From: Vibrio tapetis subsp. quintayensis | Lineage (GTDB): Bacteria > Pseudomonadota > Gammaproteobacteria > Enterobacterales > Vibrionaceae | Assembly: GCF_030409945.1 (NCBI RefSeq) | Contig: NZ_JAUFQV010000035.1 | Coordinates: 62,001-126,000 of the forward strand | Direction of reading: 5' to 3' | DNA length: 64,000 bases | Part shown: positions 18,082 to 27,384 of the stretch, one piece after another | How the letters are laid out: the number at the start of each line of letters is the position of its first letter | Position numbering within the stretch: the stretch's first letter is position 1 | Notes under the pieces: generated by a model | Seen by the model: only the letters and a program-made list of their open reading frames with translations | Databases searched by the model: none | What the model was told of the DNA's origin: nothing | Position numbers and translations under genes: made by a program

Positions 18082-19173
18082 ATGTCACGTTTAGGATTTA
18101 TTTTTTTAGCATTATGCGCCATTCCAGCGGTTTCTCACGCCACGAATGTTTTGAGTTCCGTTAAGCCGATCCAATTGATCGCTAATGAGATAACTCTAGG
18201 TGTTACAGAATCTGACGTTTTAATGTCGACCAACACCTCGCCGCATGATTATGCCCTAAAACCGTCGGATGTGAAAAAACTTCGTCGTGCCGATTTAGTT
18301 ATTTGGGTTGGCCCAGATTTAGAAATCTTTATGGATGGTGTGCTAGACGGTCATAAAGGGTCTCTTAATTTGAGCGAGAATGACAGTATTGCGTTTAGAA
18401 CCTACGGTAAGGACTATGATGCTCATGAGAGTCACGACCATGATGCTCATGAAGGTCACGACCATGATGCTCATGAAGGTCACGACCATGATGCCCATGA
18501 AGGTCACGACCACGATGCTCATGAAGGTCACGACCATGATGCCCATGAAGGTCACGACCATGATGCCCATGAAAGTCACGGCCATGATGCCCATGAAGGT
18601 CATGACCATGATGCCCATGAAGGTCATCAACATGGTGATCACAGCCACGCAAAAGGCTCTAAAGATCCACATGTTTGGTTAGGTCCAGAGCAAGGCGTTC
18701 AAATTGCAAGAGTTATTGCAACTAGGTTACAAGAGATTGATCCGGCTAATGCTTCAATGTATAAGGCCAATCTAGCTGCGTTTGAAACTAACATGGCGGA
18801 AACAACTCACGAGCTTGAAGTCCTATTTAAACCGGTACAAGATCATGGCTATTTTGTGTTTCATGACGCATACGGTTATTTTGAAAAACACTTTAATTTA
18901 AATAACTTAGGGCACTTTACTGTTAGCCCAGAGCGTAAGCCCGGAGCAAAAACACTAAACAATATTCGTAAAATGCTTGAATCTAAGGACGCACATTGCG
19001 TATTCTCAGAGCCACAATTTACCCCTGCAGTGGTTAAGTCGGTGACACGTGGTACCGATGTAAATCGTGGTGAGTTAGATCCTCTAGCGATAGATATCAC
19101 TGTTCAGTCGGGTGCATATTTTGACTTCTTGAAGTCAATTGGTTCCCAATTTGAGACCTGTTTATCTGAATGA
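18082..19173 (+). CDS. znuA: ZnuA, periplasmic zinc-binding protein
   Basis: Captures Zn(II) in the periplasm for ZnuBC. It has 363 residues with a cleavable signal peptide (about 1-22, ending SHA). Zinc ligands are expected at His in NTSPHDYAL, DPHVWLGP and FVFHDAYGYF. Residues about 113-195 form an unusually long metal-binding loop made of nine DAHEGHDH-type repeats encoded by a 24-bp tandem repeat. The start at 18082 follows GAGGGA. The stop overlaps the next gene's ATG. Confidence 0.97.
   Translation: MSRLGFIFLALCAIPAVSHATNVLSSVKPIQLIANEITLGVTESDVLMSTNTSPHDYALKPSDVKKLRRADLVIWVGPDLEIFMDGVLDGHKGSLNLSENDSIAFRTYGKDYDAHESHDHDAHEGHDHDAHEGHDHDAHEGHDHDAHEGHDHDAHEGHDHDAHESHGHDAHEGHDHDAHEGHQHGDHSHAKGSKDPHVWLGPEQGVQIARVIATRLQEIDPANASMYKANLAAFETNMAETTHELEVLFKPVQDHGYFVFHDAYGYFEKHFNLNNLGHFTVSPERKPGAKTLNNIRKMLESKDAHCVFSEPQFTPAVVKSVTRGTDVNRGELDPLAIDITVQSGAYFDFLKSIGSQFETCLSE
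18418..18633 (+). repeat. Nine tandem 24-bp repeats in znuA
   Basis: Nine uninterrupted 24-base units coding DAH-E-G/S-H-x-H, with only synonymous or conservative changes between units (GCT/GCC, GAC/CAC variants). Copy number is likely to vary by slippage without breaking frame. Confidence 0.95.
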
Positions 19174-20501
19174 AAAATATCCAGATCGCTGCCAGGAATT
19201 GGCAGCGCTTCCCTAAAAAACATCGCCTATCTATTTTAAGCTTGGCGTCGTTGACTCTTGTCGCCCTAATGTGGCGACCTTCTAGTATTGAGGTTTCGTC
19301 TGACTTACGAAAGCCAGTTGATATCTCAGAGAATCAACGTTCGACTCTATCCGAACAAAATAGCGAGCCATTAGGGGAGCAGATTGACTCTGACTCACCT
19401 GAGTTTTCTGCACCTAAAGATGAATTGGAACAAGAACTGAGTTCCGAACCACAATTGCATCGTCATGTGATTGCCAAAAATGAATTGCTTGGCAGTATTT
19501 TTGAACAATATGGCCTAACCCAAAATGATATGTATTCGCTTATTGCTGCCAATCGCTCTATTGAGAGAATCAATCCAGGCATGACGCTTGAGTGGTCTCT
19601 TGGTGAGCAAGGCAAAATCGTTGAGTTATCGTTGGAACGTAATGTTAAAGTTGCCGATAAATATACGTGGCAAGATGGGCGTTACCATTACGAACAAGTT
19701 GAAACTCAAGGTGAAATGCAGCCAGTTTTGCTCCATGGACGGATTACAGACAGCTTCTATAATGCCGCACGTTCAGCCGGCCTATCAGAGGGCCAGATCA
19801 TTACCATAGCCAAAGCAATGCAATGGAAGTTTGATCTTGGGCGACAAGCCAAAAAAGGCGATCGTTTTGCTGTTCAACTTGAGCGTGAGTTCATTGATGG
19901 CAAAGCGGTAGGGCGCGGTGAAATTAAAGCATTGCTCTACAAGAGTGGGAACAGAGAATATGCTGCTATCCAATTTCAAGACGGACATTTCTATGATGAG
20001 AAAGGCCAAAGCCTAGCCAGAGCATTCGATCGACTGCCAACATCAAAACGATTCCGCATCAGTTCGCCGTTTAATCCTAATCGAAAGCACCCAGTGACAG
20101 GGCGGATTGCCCCTCACAACGGTACCGACTTCGCAACACCAATAGGCACACCCATTTATGCAACCGGTGATGGTGTGGTTGTGAAAGCACAAAAACATGC
20201 ATTGGCGGGAAATTATGTCGTGATCAAACATGGTCGTGAGTACATGACGAGGTTTTTACATCTGCATCGTATTTTGGTTAAAAAGGGCGATACGGTCACC
20301 CGCGGACAGAAAATTGCGCTGAGTGGTAATACAGGTCGGTCAACAGGCCCACACCTACATTATGAGCTGATAAAGAACTCTCGTCCGGTTAATGCGATGA
20401 AAGTTCCTCTCCCTCAAGCCTCGCCGGTCCCAAGCAAACAGCGCGCGCGCTTTGTTGCTTCAGCTGAAAGTGTTCTCTCAAGTTTACGTGACCAAATCTA
20501 A
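19170..20501 (+). CDS. mepM: M23 murein DD-endopeptidase (MepM/YebA-like)
   Basis: Predicted periplasmic peptidoglycan hydrolase cleaving cross-links during wall growth. It has 443 residues: an N-terminal signal-anchor (about 20-40), an acidic linker, an OapA/LysM-like segment starting at HVIAKNELLGSIF near residue 98, and a C-terminal M23 domain. Zinc ligands are in HNGTDFATP, HLHRI and GPHLHYE. It overlaps znuA by 4 bases; coupling a zinc enzyme to zinc uptake matches znuA-yebA in E. coli, although there the genes diverge less tightly. Confidence 0.93.
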   Translation: MKNIQIAARNWQRFPKKHRLSILSLASLTLVALMWRPSSIEVSSDLRKPVDISENQRSTLSEQNSEPLGEQIDSDSPEFSAPKDELEQELSSEPQLHRHVIAKNELLGSIFEQYGLTQNDMYSLIAANRSIERINPGMTLEWSLGEQGKIVELSLERNVKVADKYTWQDGRYHYEQVETQGEMQPVLLHGRITDSFYNAARSAGLSEGQIITIAKAMQWKFDLGRQAKKGDRFAVQLEREFIDGKAVGRGEIKALLYKSGNREYAAIQFQDGHFYDEKGQSLARAFDRLPTSKRFRISSPFNPNRKHPVTGRIAPHNGTDFATPIGTPIYATGDGVVVKAQKHALAGNYVVIKHGREYMTRFLHLHRILVKKGDTVTRGQKIALSGNTGRSTGPHLHYELIKNSRPVNAMKVPLPQASPVPSKQRARFVASAESVLSSLRDQI

Positions 20502-20509
20502 ATAAATGT

Positions 20510-20536
20510 AAGGCGTATCTCGATACGCCTTTTTTA
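20510..20536 (+). terminator. Intrinsic terminator after mepM
   Basis: An 8-bp stem aggcgtat/atacgcct with a CTCG loop, followed by six T. Confidence 0.92.
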
Positions 20537-20632
20537 TTGGTAGTATTTCGTATATTTTATGAAGATAATTTTCGATAAAAAATAATAACGCAAATGTACC
20601 GTTTGCACTTTTTGCTGCCATAGGTAATGTAG

Positions 20633-23600
20633 TTGAACTCATCGTTAGTACGCTGGGTGCTGCTCTGCTTTTTACACTGCTTTGCATTTGTTCAAAACAG
20701 CGCCACTGCGTCTGAAAATTCGCCCATTTTTTATCCTTTGCCGCTGCAGCAGCAAGGGCAGTTCATTGTGGCCAAACAAATGTTTTCAGGGCCAGCCGGT
20801 GGGCTATGGATTCATGATATTTATGGGCAATTACGCTTTTTTGACGGCCAACATATCTTGCCTCGCTCTGGCAGTGTTGTTGACTTCCCTGTTGACAATG
20901 TCGCTTATATTAATAACTATTTTTGGTTCGCTCAAAACAACCAAGTCTATAGATTCAGCCCTTCGGAAGAACCAGAACTTATCCTTAGCCTTAGCCTCAC
21001 TCGAACGATCGAGAAGATAGGGACAAGTGGCCGCTTTCTTTGGGTGGCGGGTAAGGAATTTTTCTATACCTATGATACGATTTCTGGTCAGTTCACCGAG
21101 TATCCGCTGACGTTTGTGTACAACCGTATGACACGTAGCGAAGTGGCGATCAATCAAGCGATATTTATCTTGAATAAATGGGTTTTAGCGACCACATCAG
21201 GCACCTATCTGAGTGACGGTGAAACTTTTAAGCATATAAAGGCTTCTGGCCGAGCGCATGTTGAAACCATCTACTTCTCACCTCAACGTCGGGAACTGGT
21301 CATCGGGACACTTCAAGGCGCACGAATTGTTAAAATTGACGACTATTTACACAGCGCCGCTAAGATCTTACCGTCTGCCAAAGTGACTACCATTGAAGAA
21401 ACCGATGCAGCTTATTGGATAGGCACTGAAAATGGCATCGTTGCTTATCGCTTTTTAGATGAAGAAATCATTAAAATGGATGCAAACTTCCAAGATGATT
21501 ACTCTCTAACGGGAGGGTATATCTACGATCTATTGAATGACGGACAAGGCGGGATTTGGATTGCGACCAACAAAGGCATCAGTTATTTTTCTCTATTTAG
21601 TCGTTTATTTGAGCGAGTAAAATCAAATCAGCTTAAGAGCTCATCCGAGTTTGGTCATATTAATCGAGTACTTAGTGATAAGGAAGGGCTGTATTGGATT
21701 GCGTCTGACCGAGGCTTGTACAAGCTCCAGCCGGATATTTCTGGTGAGCCTAAACGTGTAGTTTCAGCAGCCATAAACGATGTCGTCAGGCAGGGTGAAA
21801 AGTTGTGGCTCGCGATGGATGATGGCTTGTATCAGTATTTCACCGATTCAGATACAGTGAAAAAGAATCGCTTTCCCAGTCAGTTGCAAAAGCGCAAGAT
21901 CAATCATTTGGCTTTTGATGATACTGGTGTGCTCTGGGTTACCACTGACTCTGGTCTATTACGTTATTTCACAGAACAGTCCATTGTTGAAAATTTGGGT
22001 TATGACTGGGTAACGAGCGAGCTTGGCCCTAGTAGTATTACTCACCTCTATAGCGGGCCGAGTGGTTCTGTGTGGATTGGAACGGGCCACGGTTCCTACC
22101 TGTATCAAGATGGTAAGATCATCCTTCAAAAAACCAGTCATTTGTTCGGACAAACGATCGATATGCTGGAAACCGAAAATCGTCATGTCTGGAACATTTC
22201 TAGCCATGGATTGTCTCGCTTAGACCTAGACTCTACAACGCTAATGGATGTTCCTTTATACGAGACTGATATTAAGCCGTTATGTGTGCTGTCAACCGAC
22301 AAAGGCGTATGGCTTACAACGTCGAAGGGGCTAAGTTATTACTCTGATGACGGTCAACTTCAACGGCATTTTGGCGCTCCATTTGGTTTGGTTAATAACG
22401 AGTTTTTGCCGGATGTGTGTTCAGTTGATGAGTCAAAGGAGCACTTTATTTTCGGCTCCAAGCTTGGTGTTATCTATGCTTCCGAGACAGCATTGCTTGC
22501 GGCTCACCTACCAGAAAGTCAAGTGAGAGTCGGTCAGGTTTTACTTGATATGAGCCCGATGGCATATGCGCCTGATGACAAGAAACATTATGTATTCCCG
22601 CACGGAAAAACGGTGTCTTTCGTTATTGGTGTGTTGCCAGACTTTGATATTTGGAGCATGGAATATCGTTTGCTAGGTTCAGGTAATGACACATGGACAA
22701 AATTTCAGGGTTCGCAATTGACTATTGATTATCTATTGCCAGGGGAATACGAATTAGAAATTAGAACGGATAGCACGGTTAGCCTGCAGGATAATCCATC
22801 AAGGTTCAAATTTTCGGTATCAACGCCGTGGTTTATGTCCGGTTGGTTCGTTTTGTTCAGTAGCGTCGTCGTGCTTTTTGCCATTGGGTTGTTTTCTTAC
22901 TTGCGATCTCGTCAGGTTTGGGTTCTTAACCGCAAGTTGAAAGATAAAGTAGAACTCAGGACTAGTCAGTTGAAGCATCAAAGTGATGCCTTGCTATACA
23001 GTAACGTGCAACTTAAAAAGCAGCTGGCAACGAGGCAGAGTTTTATCGATGTTTTGGCTCTTGAAGCGTTTAATAAGCTTTCTCAGGTTATTCGGGTTGC
23101 TCCTCAGTCGAAAGAAAAAAAGAACCTTAATCAAGCATCCGAAAAACTACAGCAAATTATGCAATTGACTCCTCAAAAAGGCAAAAGCCAGTCTGTTTTT
23201 GAACTTAATGCGGTATGTGATGCGGTGTTGTTGGCCATGAAAGAGGACATCGCTCAACACGGTGTGACGTTACATTTTGTCGCCATGTCTGATGCTAAGA
23301 GCATTGAAGTCAGTGGTTTCAATTTGGACTTGGTTCTACACGGTGTACTGTACAACGCAGTCCGTCGTTGTAAAAAAGGTGGCGAAATTTGGTTGTGTCT
23401 CGCTACAGGAACAGAAGGAGCTGGTTTCGTCGTGACCGATAATGGTCGCTATTTCTCGAAACAAGAAATAACGACATTCAGTTCTATTGATAAGTCGGAG
23501 TTAGGCGCTCAATCTTACGCACTAAATGATGTTAGCCTAGCGGCTATCAGGCAATTTGTTGCGCTAGGAAATGGCGAATGCAAAATTTTTCAAAACAGCA

Positions 23601-24064
23601 AGCAAGAGAATGAAGTTGAGGTTTTGTGGCCTTTCTATGATGTGAGAACCATCTTTGCTAACTCCGTTCGACCGGAGTCAGAGATAAAAGAAAGTCACGG
23701 TACACAAGGTGAAGAGTTCTCCTCTTTTATCACAGAGAAACAAGATCCTTGGTTGGTTAAGGTGCAGGGGCTTGTTGAAACCAATTTTCACGATCCTGAA
23801 TTTGGCACCGCTCAAATGGCGAAGCTGTTGTTCACATCTGAGCGCAGTTTACAGAGAAAGTTCAAAAGCAGTACAGGTAAAACCTTTAAAGAGTATTTGA
23901 ACGAAGTACGGTTAGAACAGGCTTGCCAGTTGTTAATCGCGGGCCATCGAGTAGCTGATGTCGCGTTTGATTCTGGATTTAATGACCCTTCTTATTTTAG
24001 CCAGCGCTTTAGACATCACTATGGTATCTCCCCAAGCAAGTTCATTGAAACTGGTTGTCTCTAG
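20633..24064 (+). CDS. Membrane sensor/AraC-family hybrid regulator
   Basis: A 1143-residue protein. It has a signal sequence (about 1-26), then a large periplasmic region of two-component-propeller repeats (recurring WIGTENGIV, IWIATNKG, LWVTTDSG). A Y_Y_Y-type domain lies near 672-719 and one transmembrane helix near 736-757, followed by a coiled coil. A degraded kinase-like ATPase follows (LYNAVRRCKKGG and VTDNGR resemble N and G1 boxes). The C-terminal AraC HTH lies near 1040-1143 (SERSLQRKFK, DPSYFSQRFRHHYG). No phosphoacceptor His and no receiver domain are visible, so it may act as a one-component membrane regulator. The only plausible start is TTG at 20633. The ligand is unknown. Confidence 0.85.
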   Translation: MNSSLVRWVLLCFLHCFAFVQNSATASENSPIFYPLPLQQQGQFIVAKQMFSGPAGGLWIHDIYGQLRFFDGQHILPRSGSVVDFPVDNVAYINNYFWFAQNNQVYRFSPSEEPELILSLSLTRTIEKIGTSGRFLWVAGKEFFYTYDTISGQFTEYPLTFVYNRMTRSEVAINQAIFILNKWVLATTSGTYLSDGETFKHIKASGRAHVETIYFSPQRRELVIGTLQGARIVKIDDYLHSAAKILPSAKVTTIEETDAAYWIGTENGIVAYRFLDEEIIKMDANFQDDYSLTGGYIYDLLNDGQGGIWIATNKGISYFSLFSRLFERVKSNQLKSSSEFGHINRVLSDKEGLYWIASDRGLYKLQPDISGEPKRVVSAAINDVVRQGEKLWLAMDDGLYQYFTDSDTVKKNRFPSQLQKRKINHLAFDDTGVLWVTTDSGLLRYFTEQSIVENLGYDWVTSELGPSSITHLYSGPSGSVWIGTGHGSYLYQDGKIILQKTSHLFGQTIDMLETENRHVWNISSHGLSRLDLDSTTLMDVPLYETDIKPLCVLSTDKGVWLTTSKGLSYYSDDGQLQRHFGAPFGLVNNEFLPDVCSVDESKEHFIFGSKLGVIYASETALLAAHLPESQVRVGQVLLDMSPMAYAPDDKKHYVFPHGKTVSFVIGVLPDFDIWSMEYRLLGSGNDTWTKFQGSQLTIDYLLPGEYELEIRTDSTVSLQDNPSRFKFSVSTPWFMSGWFVLFSSVVVLFAIGLFSYLRSRQVWVLNRKLKDKVELRTSQLKHQSDALLYSNVQLKKQLATRQSFIDVLALEAFNKLSQVIRVAPQSKEKKNLNQASEKLQQIMQLTPQKGKSQSVFELNAVCDAVLLAMKEDIAQHGVTLHFVAMSDAKSIEVSGFNLDLVLHGVLYNAVRRCKKGGEIWLCLATGTEGAGFVVTDNGRYFSKQEITTFSSIDKSELGAQSYALNDVSLAAIRQFVALGNGECKIFQNSKQENEVEVLWPFYDVRTIFANSVRPESEIKESHGTQGEEFSSFITEKQDPWLVKVQGLVETNFHDPEFGTAQMAKLLFTSERSLQRKFKSSTGKTFKEYLNEVRLEQACQLLIAGHRVADVAFDSGFNDPSYFSQRFRHHYGISPSKFIETGCL

Positions 24065-24367
24065 CTTATTGCGTTTTGTTATTGCCCAGTGAAGCTCAAA
24101 TCATTTTAGACCCGTCAGAGGCCGCCTTTGCGGGCTTTCTTCCTTTCTATTGCTAAAAAGGCCGAGAATAATGGCATTATTAGTCTATTTACCATCACAC
24201 CCAAGAATTGGCCGATGTCGTGAATCGTGTGGATCCCATGTTATTTCGTTTAGGTTGTTAGCAGGAGTCTGACGAATGAACGGATAAAGTTGTTCTATGG
24301 GCCAATATTTGAAGTCGTTAATAATCAGTATGAGTCTGGGAGTGAATAGCTTAAAAGGGAAAACAGA

Positions 24368-24506
24368 AAAGAAGAAAAAAAAAGTCGTGGTATAGCCGGG
24401 GGGACCATACCACGGGTGCCAAGGGCACCTTCGCTTGCTGCCGGAGTGATATAGCGAGCTATATCACCTCTGGAATTCTTGTGTGAGAAGGGAATCCCTC
24501 TCGATG
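24368..24506 (-). ncRNA. Candidate small RNA with four stem-loops
   Basis: Read on the minus strand, four hairpins lie in series: gaga-ggg/ccc-tctc, gtgatatag/ctatatcac, ggtgcc/ggcacc, and last cgtggtat/ataccacg. The last is followed by AC and nine T on that strand (24375-24383), a textbook intrinsic terminator. A TATAGT -10-like element lies at 24513-24518 (minus strand), placing a start near 24506. Length would be about 135 nt. I do not recognise the family. Confidence 0.55.
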
Positions 24507-24696
24507 AAATTAACTATACTCGTGATGACTTAATTTCTTTATTGAATTAACGACATCAACTATAAGAAATCCGACATATTTGCCTTTTTATAATTAAATT
24601 GCTGTTTTTAATCTAATAATTTTCGTTTTGTTTGCTGGGTATACTTTAGTAGAAATTATGCCGTTCAATGGTTAGTTGGAATTACGATTATATTTG

Positions 24697-24752
24697 ACGT
24701 TTTTGACGACGCGAAGTAGAGCGAATTTGCTCGTAAATTAACGTTTTTGACG
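24697..24752 (+). repeat. 12-bp direct repeat upstream of feoA
   Basis: acgtttttgacg occurs at 24697-24708 and 24741-24752, starts 44 bp apart (about four helical turns), which is compatible with paired regulator sites. Confidence 0.6.
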
Positions 24753-24842
24753 TTCTAGGCAATGAAATTTTTCTGTGAAAAAAGAAGCAAAATTGACAGG
24801 GCGCAAAACTTTGTTACATATTTTAGTGTAGTTTCTATTGCA

Positions 24843-24861
24843 AATAATAATTCTTATCATT
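24843..24861. promoter_or_regulatory. Candidate Fur box before feoA
   Basis: AATAATAATTCTTATCATT (minus strand aatGATAAgaATTATtatt) partly matches the 19-bp Fur consensus built from GATAAT hexamers. Fur control of feo operons is established in related bacteria; this site is inferred from eye matching only. Confidence 0.5.
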
Positions 24862-24884
24862 ACGAATGCGATTGTGGAAGCGAT

Positions 24885-25106
24885 ATGAAATTGTCTGAAT
24901 TAAAGGATGGAGAAAAGGCGTTGGTGTCGAATTTCTCTACTCTGACTTTAGAAACAAGAAAAAAGCTAATGGTTATGGGCGTTCTACCAAATACAGAACT
25001 CACTGTAGTGAGAAGAGCGCCGATGGGTGACCCATTGCAAGTCATGGTGCGAGGTGTATCTATCGCAATTCGAAACCACGTAGCCAGCAAAATTGAAGTC
25101 AAGTAG
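24885..25106 (+). CDS. feoA: FeoA, ferrous iron transport accessory protein
   Basis: A 73-residue SH3-like cytoplasmic protein that assists FeoB. It has the family pattern MKLSELKDGEKALV, then RRAPMGDPLQVMVRG and a C-terminal IAIRNHVASKIEV. I take the ATG at 24885 behind GGAAGCG; the longer frame upstream lies over the putative Fur site. First gene of feoABC, 7 bp before feoB. Confidence 0.95.
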   Translation: MKLSELKDGEKALVSNFSTLTLETRKKLMVMGVLPNTELTVVRRAPMGDPLQVMVRGVSIAIRNHVASKIEVK

Positions 25107-25113
25107 AGGATTT

Positions 25114-27384
25114 ATGAACTACCAACTTTTAACCATCGGGAATCCGAACAGCGGTAAAACCACCTTTTTTAATAGTCTGACTGGCGCAAAGCAGCAAGTT
25201 GGCAACTGGGCCGGTGTAACAGTAGAGAAGAAAACAGGGCACTTTGAACACGCAGGTGACCGTTTTGAACTGACGGATCTACCGGGTATTTATTCTTTAG
25301 ATAGTGGTAACGACGCGAACAGCATTGACGAATCTATTGCCTCTCGCGCCGCGCTTTCTTACCCTGCCGATCTTATCGTTAACGTTGTTGACTCCACCAG
25401 TTTAGAGCGAAGCCTTTATACGACGCTCCAACTACGCGAACTAGGCCGACCAATGATCCTAGTGCTCAATAAGATGGATGCGCTGAAACAAGATCGCCAG
25501 CTGATAGATGTCAAAACACTAGAAAAAGTGGTTGGTTGCCCTGTTTTCTGTCTGTCGGCCAATGATGCCAATGACATGGGTGAGTTCAAAAAGAAGCTCC
25601 ATAAACTATTGGTACAAGGGATTGCACCCTCGTCATTTGAACTGGAATACAATCGAGCGTTTGAAACCGCAATTTCAGAAATCAGTGATTATTGGCAAGA
25701 TGATGCGATCAGTCAGCGTGCTATGGCGATTCGAGCGTTGGAATCGGATGCGTTGGTGATTAATGGCCTGAGCGCTGAACATCGTAAAGAACTGGATGCT
25801 ATAAACGCGAAGCTGGATGTTGATGTCGATCTGCACGTCGCTGATGTGAAATTTACATTTCTGCACGAACTGTGCAAAAAAGTGAGACGCAGTGAAGGAA
25901 AGTCGAGTGCAAGCTTTACAGAAAAAGCAGACAATTTTATTTTGAACAAATGGGTCGGCATTCCTTTCTTCTTTTTTGTTATGTACCTAATGTTCATGTT
26001 CTCAATCAATATCGGTAGCGCATTTATCGATTTCTTCGATATAGGTGTTGGCGCACTGTTGGTTGATGGCGGACATCATTTATTGGATGACCATTTACCC
26101 GTTTGGCTGGTGACGTTAATCGCTGATGGTGTGGGTGGCGGTATTCAAACTGTAGCGACATTCATCCCTGTAATTGCATGCTTGTATCTATTCCTTACTT
26201 TGTTAGAAAGCTCGGGCTATATGGCGAGAGCGGCTTTTGTGCTTGATAAGGTGATGCAAAAAATCGGTTTACCAGGTAAAGCTTTTGTCCCTCTAGTTTT
26301 AGGCTTTGGTTGTAACGTACCTTCAATAATGGCAACGCGGACGCTGGATCAAGAACGTGAGCGTAAGTTGGCAGCGTCAATGGCACCGTTTATGTCATGT
26401 GGGGCTCGTTTACCTGTTTATGCGCTCTTTGCTGCGGCCTTTTTCCCTGGCGCAGGTCAGAATGTCGTGTTCGCGCTTTACCTACTTGGTATCGTGGCTG
26501 CCGTTGGTACAGGGTTGATGTTGAAACGCACTTTGTACCCAGGAAGCAGTGAAAGCCTTATCATGGAAATGCCAAACTACGAAGTGCCGACTATGCAGAA
26601 TGTCATGATAAAAACATGGCAAAAACTGAAACGATTCGTCTTGGGTGCGGGTAAAACCATCGTTATCGTTGTGACCATTTTAAGCTTCTTCAACTCATTG
26701 GGTACCGACGGCACGTTTGGTAACGAAGACAGCGAAAAATCAGTATTGTCTCGAGCGGCGCAAGTTGTTACACCTATCTTCGAGCCTATTGGCGTGGCAG
26801 AGAGTAATTGGCCTGCGACCGTGGGTATCATTACCGGTATTTTCGCAAAAGAAGCCGTAGTTGGAACGTTGAATAGTTTGTATACCTCTGCGGAAGCTGA
26901 TGACGCAGAATTCGACTTGAAAGCGAGCTTGGAAGAAGCGGTAATGAGCATCCCTGAAAACCTATTGGGGCTATCATTTAGTGATCCATTAGGGATTGAA
27001 GTTGGTGACTTAACCGATGCATCAAGCGTTGCTGATGACCAAGAAGTTGACGTGTCAATATTTGGTAACCTGAAAAGCCAGTTTGTATCTGGTAATGCGG
27101 CATTCGCATATTTGATTTTCATTTTATTATACACTCCGTGTGTTGCGGCTATGGGCGCATATGTTCGAGAGTTTGGCCAGAAGTTTGCTGCATTTATTGG
27201 TAGCTGGACAATGCTGCTAGCGTATGGTGCTGCTGCTTTGTACTACCAAGTGACGCACTTTGCAGCCCACCCTGTTTCGAGCAGTGGATGGATCGTTGCC
27301 GTTATTGCTATGTTTGTCGTTACCTACATTGCTTTGAAGAAAGAAGGTCAGAAAACCTTGAGCCAAGAGGCGCTATTACAATGA
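25114..27384 (+). CDS. feoB: FeoB, ferrous iron transporter
   Basis: Inner-membrane Fe(II) importer of 756 residues. The N-terminal G domain has GNPNSGKT (9-16), DLPG (55-58) and NKMD (119-122), followed by a helical GDI-like domain. The C-terminal membrane part contains two Gate motifs, around residue 400 (GFGCNVPSIMATR) and further on in the GIITGIFAKEAVVGT segment. ATG at 25114 follows AGAGGA. Its stop overlaps the feoC start (ATGA). Confidence 0.98.
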   Translation: MNYQLLTIGNPNSGKTTFFNSLTGAKQQVGNWAGVTVEKKTGHFEHAGDRFELTDLPGIYSLDSGNDANSIDESIASRAALSYPADLIVNVVDSTSLERSLYTTLQLRELGRPMILVLNKMDALKQDRQLIDVKTLEKVVGCPVFCLSANDANDMGEFKKKLHKLLVQGIAPSSFELEYNRAFETAISEISDYWQDDAISQRAMAIRALESDALVINGLSAEHRKELDAINAKLDVDVDLHVADVKFTFLHELCKKVRRSEGKSSASFTEKADNFILNKWVGIPFFFFVMYLMFMFSINIGSAFIDFFDIGVGALLVDGGHHLLDDHLPVWLVTLIADGVGGGIQTVATFIPVIACLYLFLTLLESSGYMARAAFVLDKVMQKIGLPGKAFVPLVLGFGCNVPSIMATRTLDQERERKLAASMAPFMSCGARLPVYALFAAAFFPGAGQNVVFALYLLGIVAAVGTGLMLKRTLYPGSSESLIMEMPNYEVPTMQNVMIKTWQKLKRFVLGAGKTIVIVVTILSFFNSLGTDGTFGNEDSEKSVLSRAAQVVTPIFEPIGVAESNWPATVGIITGIFAKEAVVGTLNSLYTSAEADDAEFDLKASLEEAVMSIPENLLGLSFSDPLGIEVGDLTDASSVADDQEVDVSIFGNLKSQFVSGNAAFAYLIFILLYTPCVAAMGAYVREFGQKFAAFIGSWTMLLAYGAAALYYQVTHFAAHPVSSSGWIVAVIAMFVVTYIALKKEGQKTLSQEALLQ

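Larger units (their letters stand above)
24065..24884. other. 820-bp intergenic region before feoA
   Basis: No credible ORF. In order it holds a weak GC stem at 24118-24145 that may terminate the preceding gene, a cluster of four hairpins read best as a minus-strand RNA (24368-24506), AT-rich sequence, two copies of a 12-bp repeat (24697 and 24741) and a possible Fur site directly before feoA. Confidence 0.7.

Noticed and set aside
18418..18633. Regular repeats as a possible CRISPR array
   Set aside because: The units are contiguous and in-frame coding repeats with no spacers, and no cas gene is nearby. The same applies to the short arrays at 36793 and 39470.
18343..18682. Three long frames on both strands within the ZnuA repeat, rich in Met-Thr or His-Gly-Arg repeats
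   Set aside because: They are pure shadows of the 24-bp repeat; no ribosome site and implausible composition.
24381..24502. The hairpin cluster as a plus-strand CsrB-type RNA because of several GGA motifs
   Set aside because: The only T run that follows a stem lies on the minus strand, and the GGA motifs are not consistently in loops.
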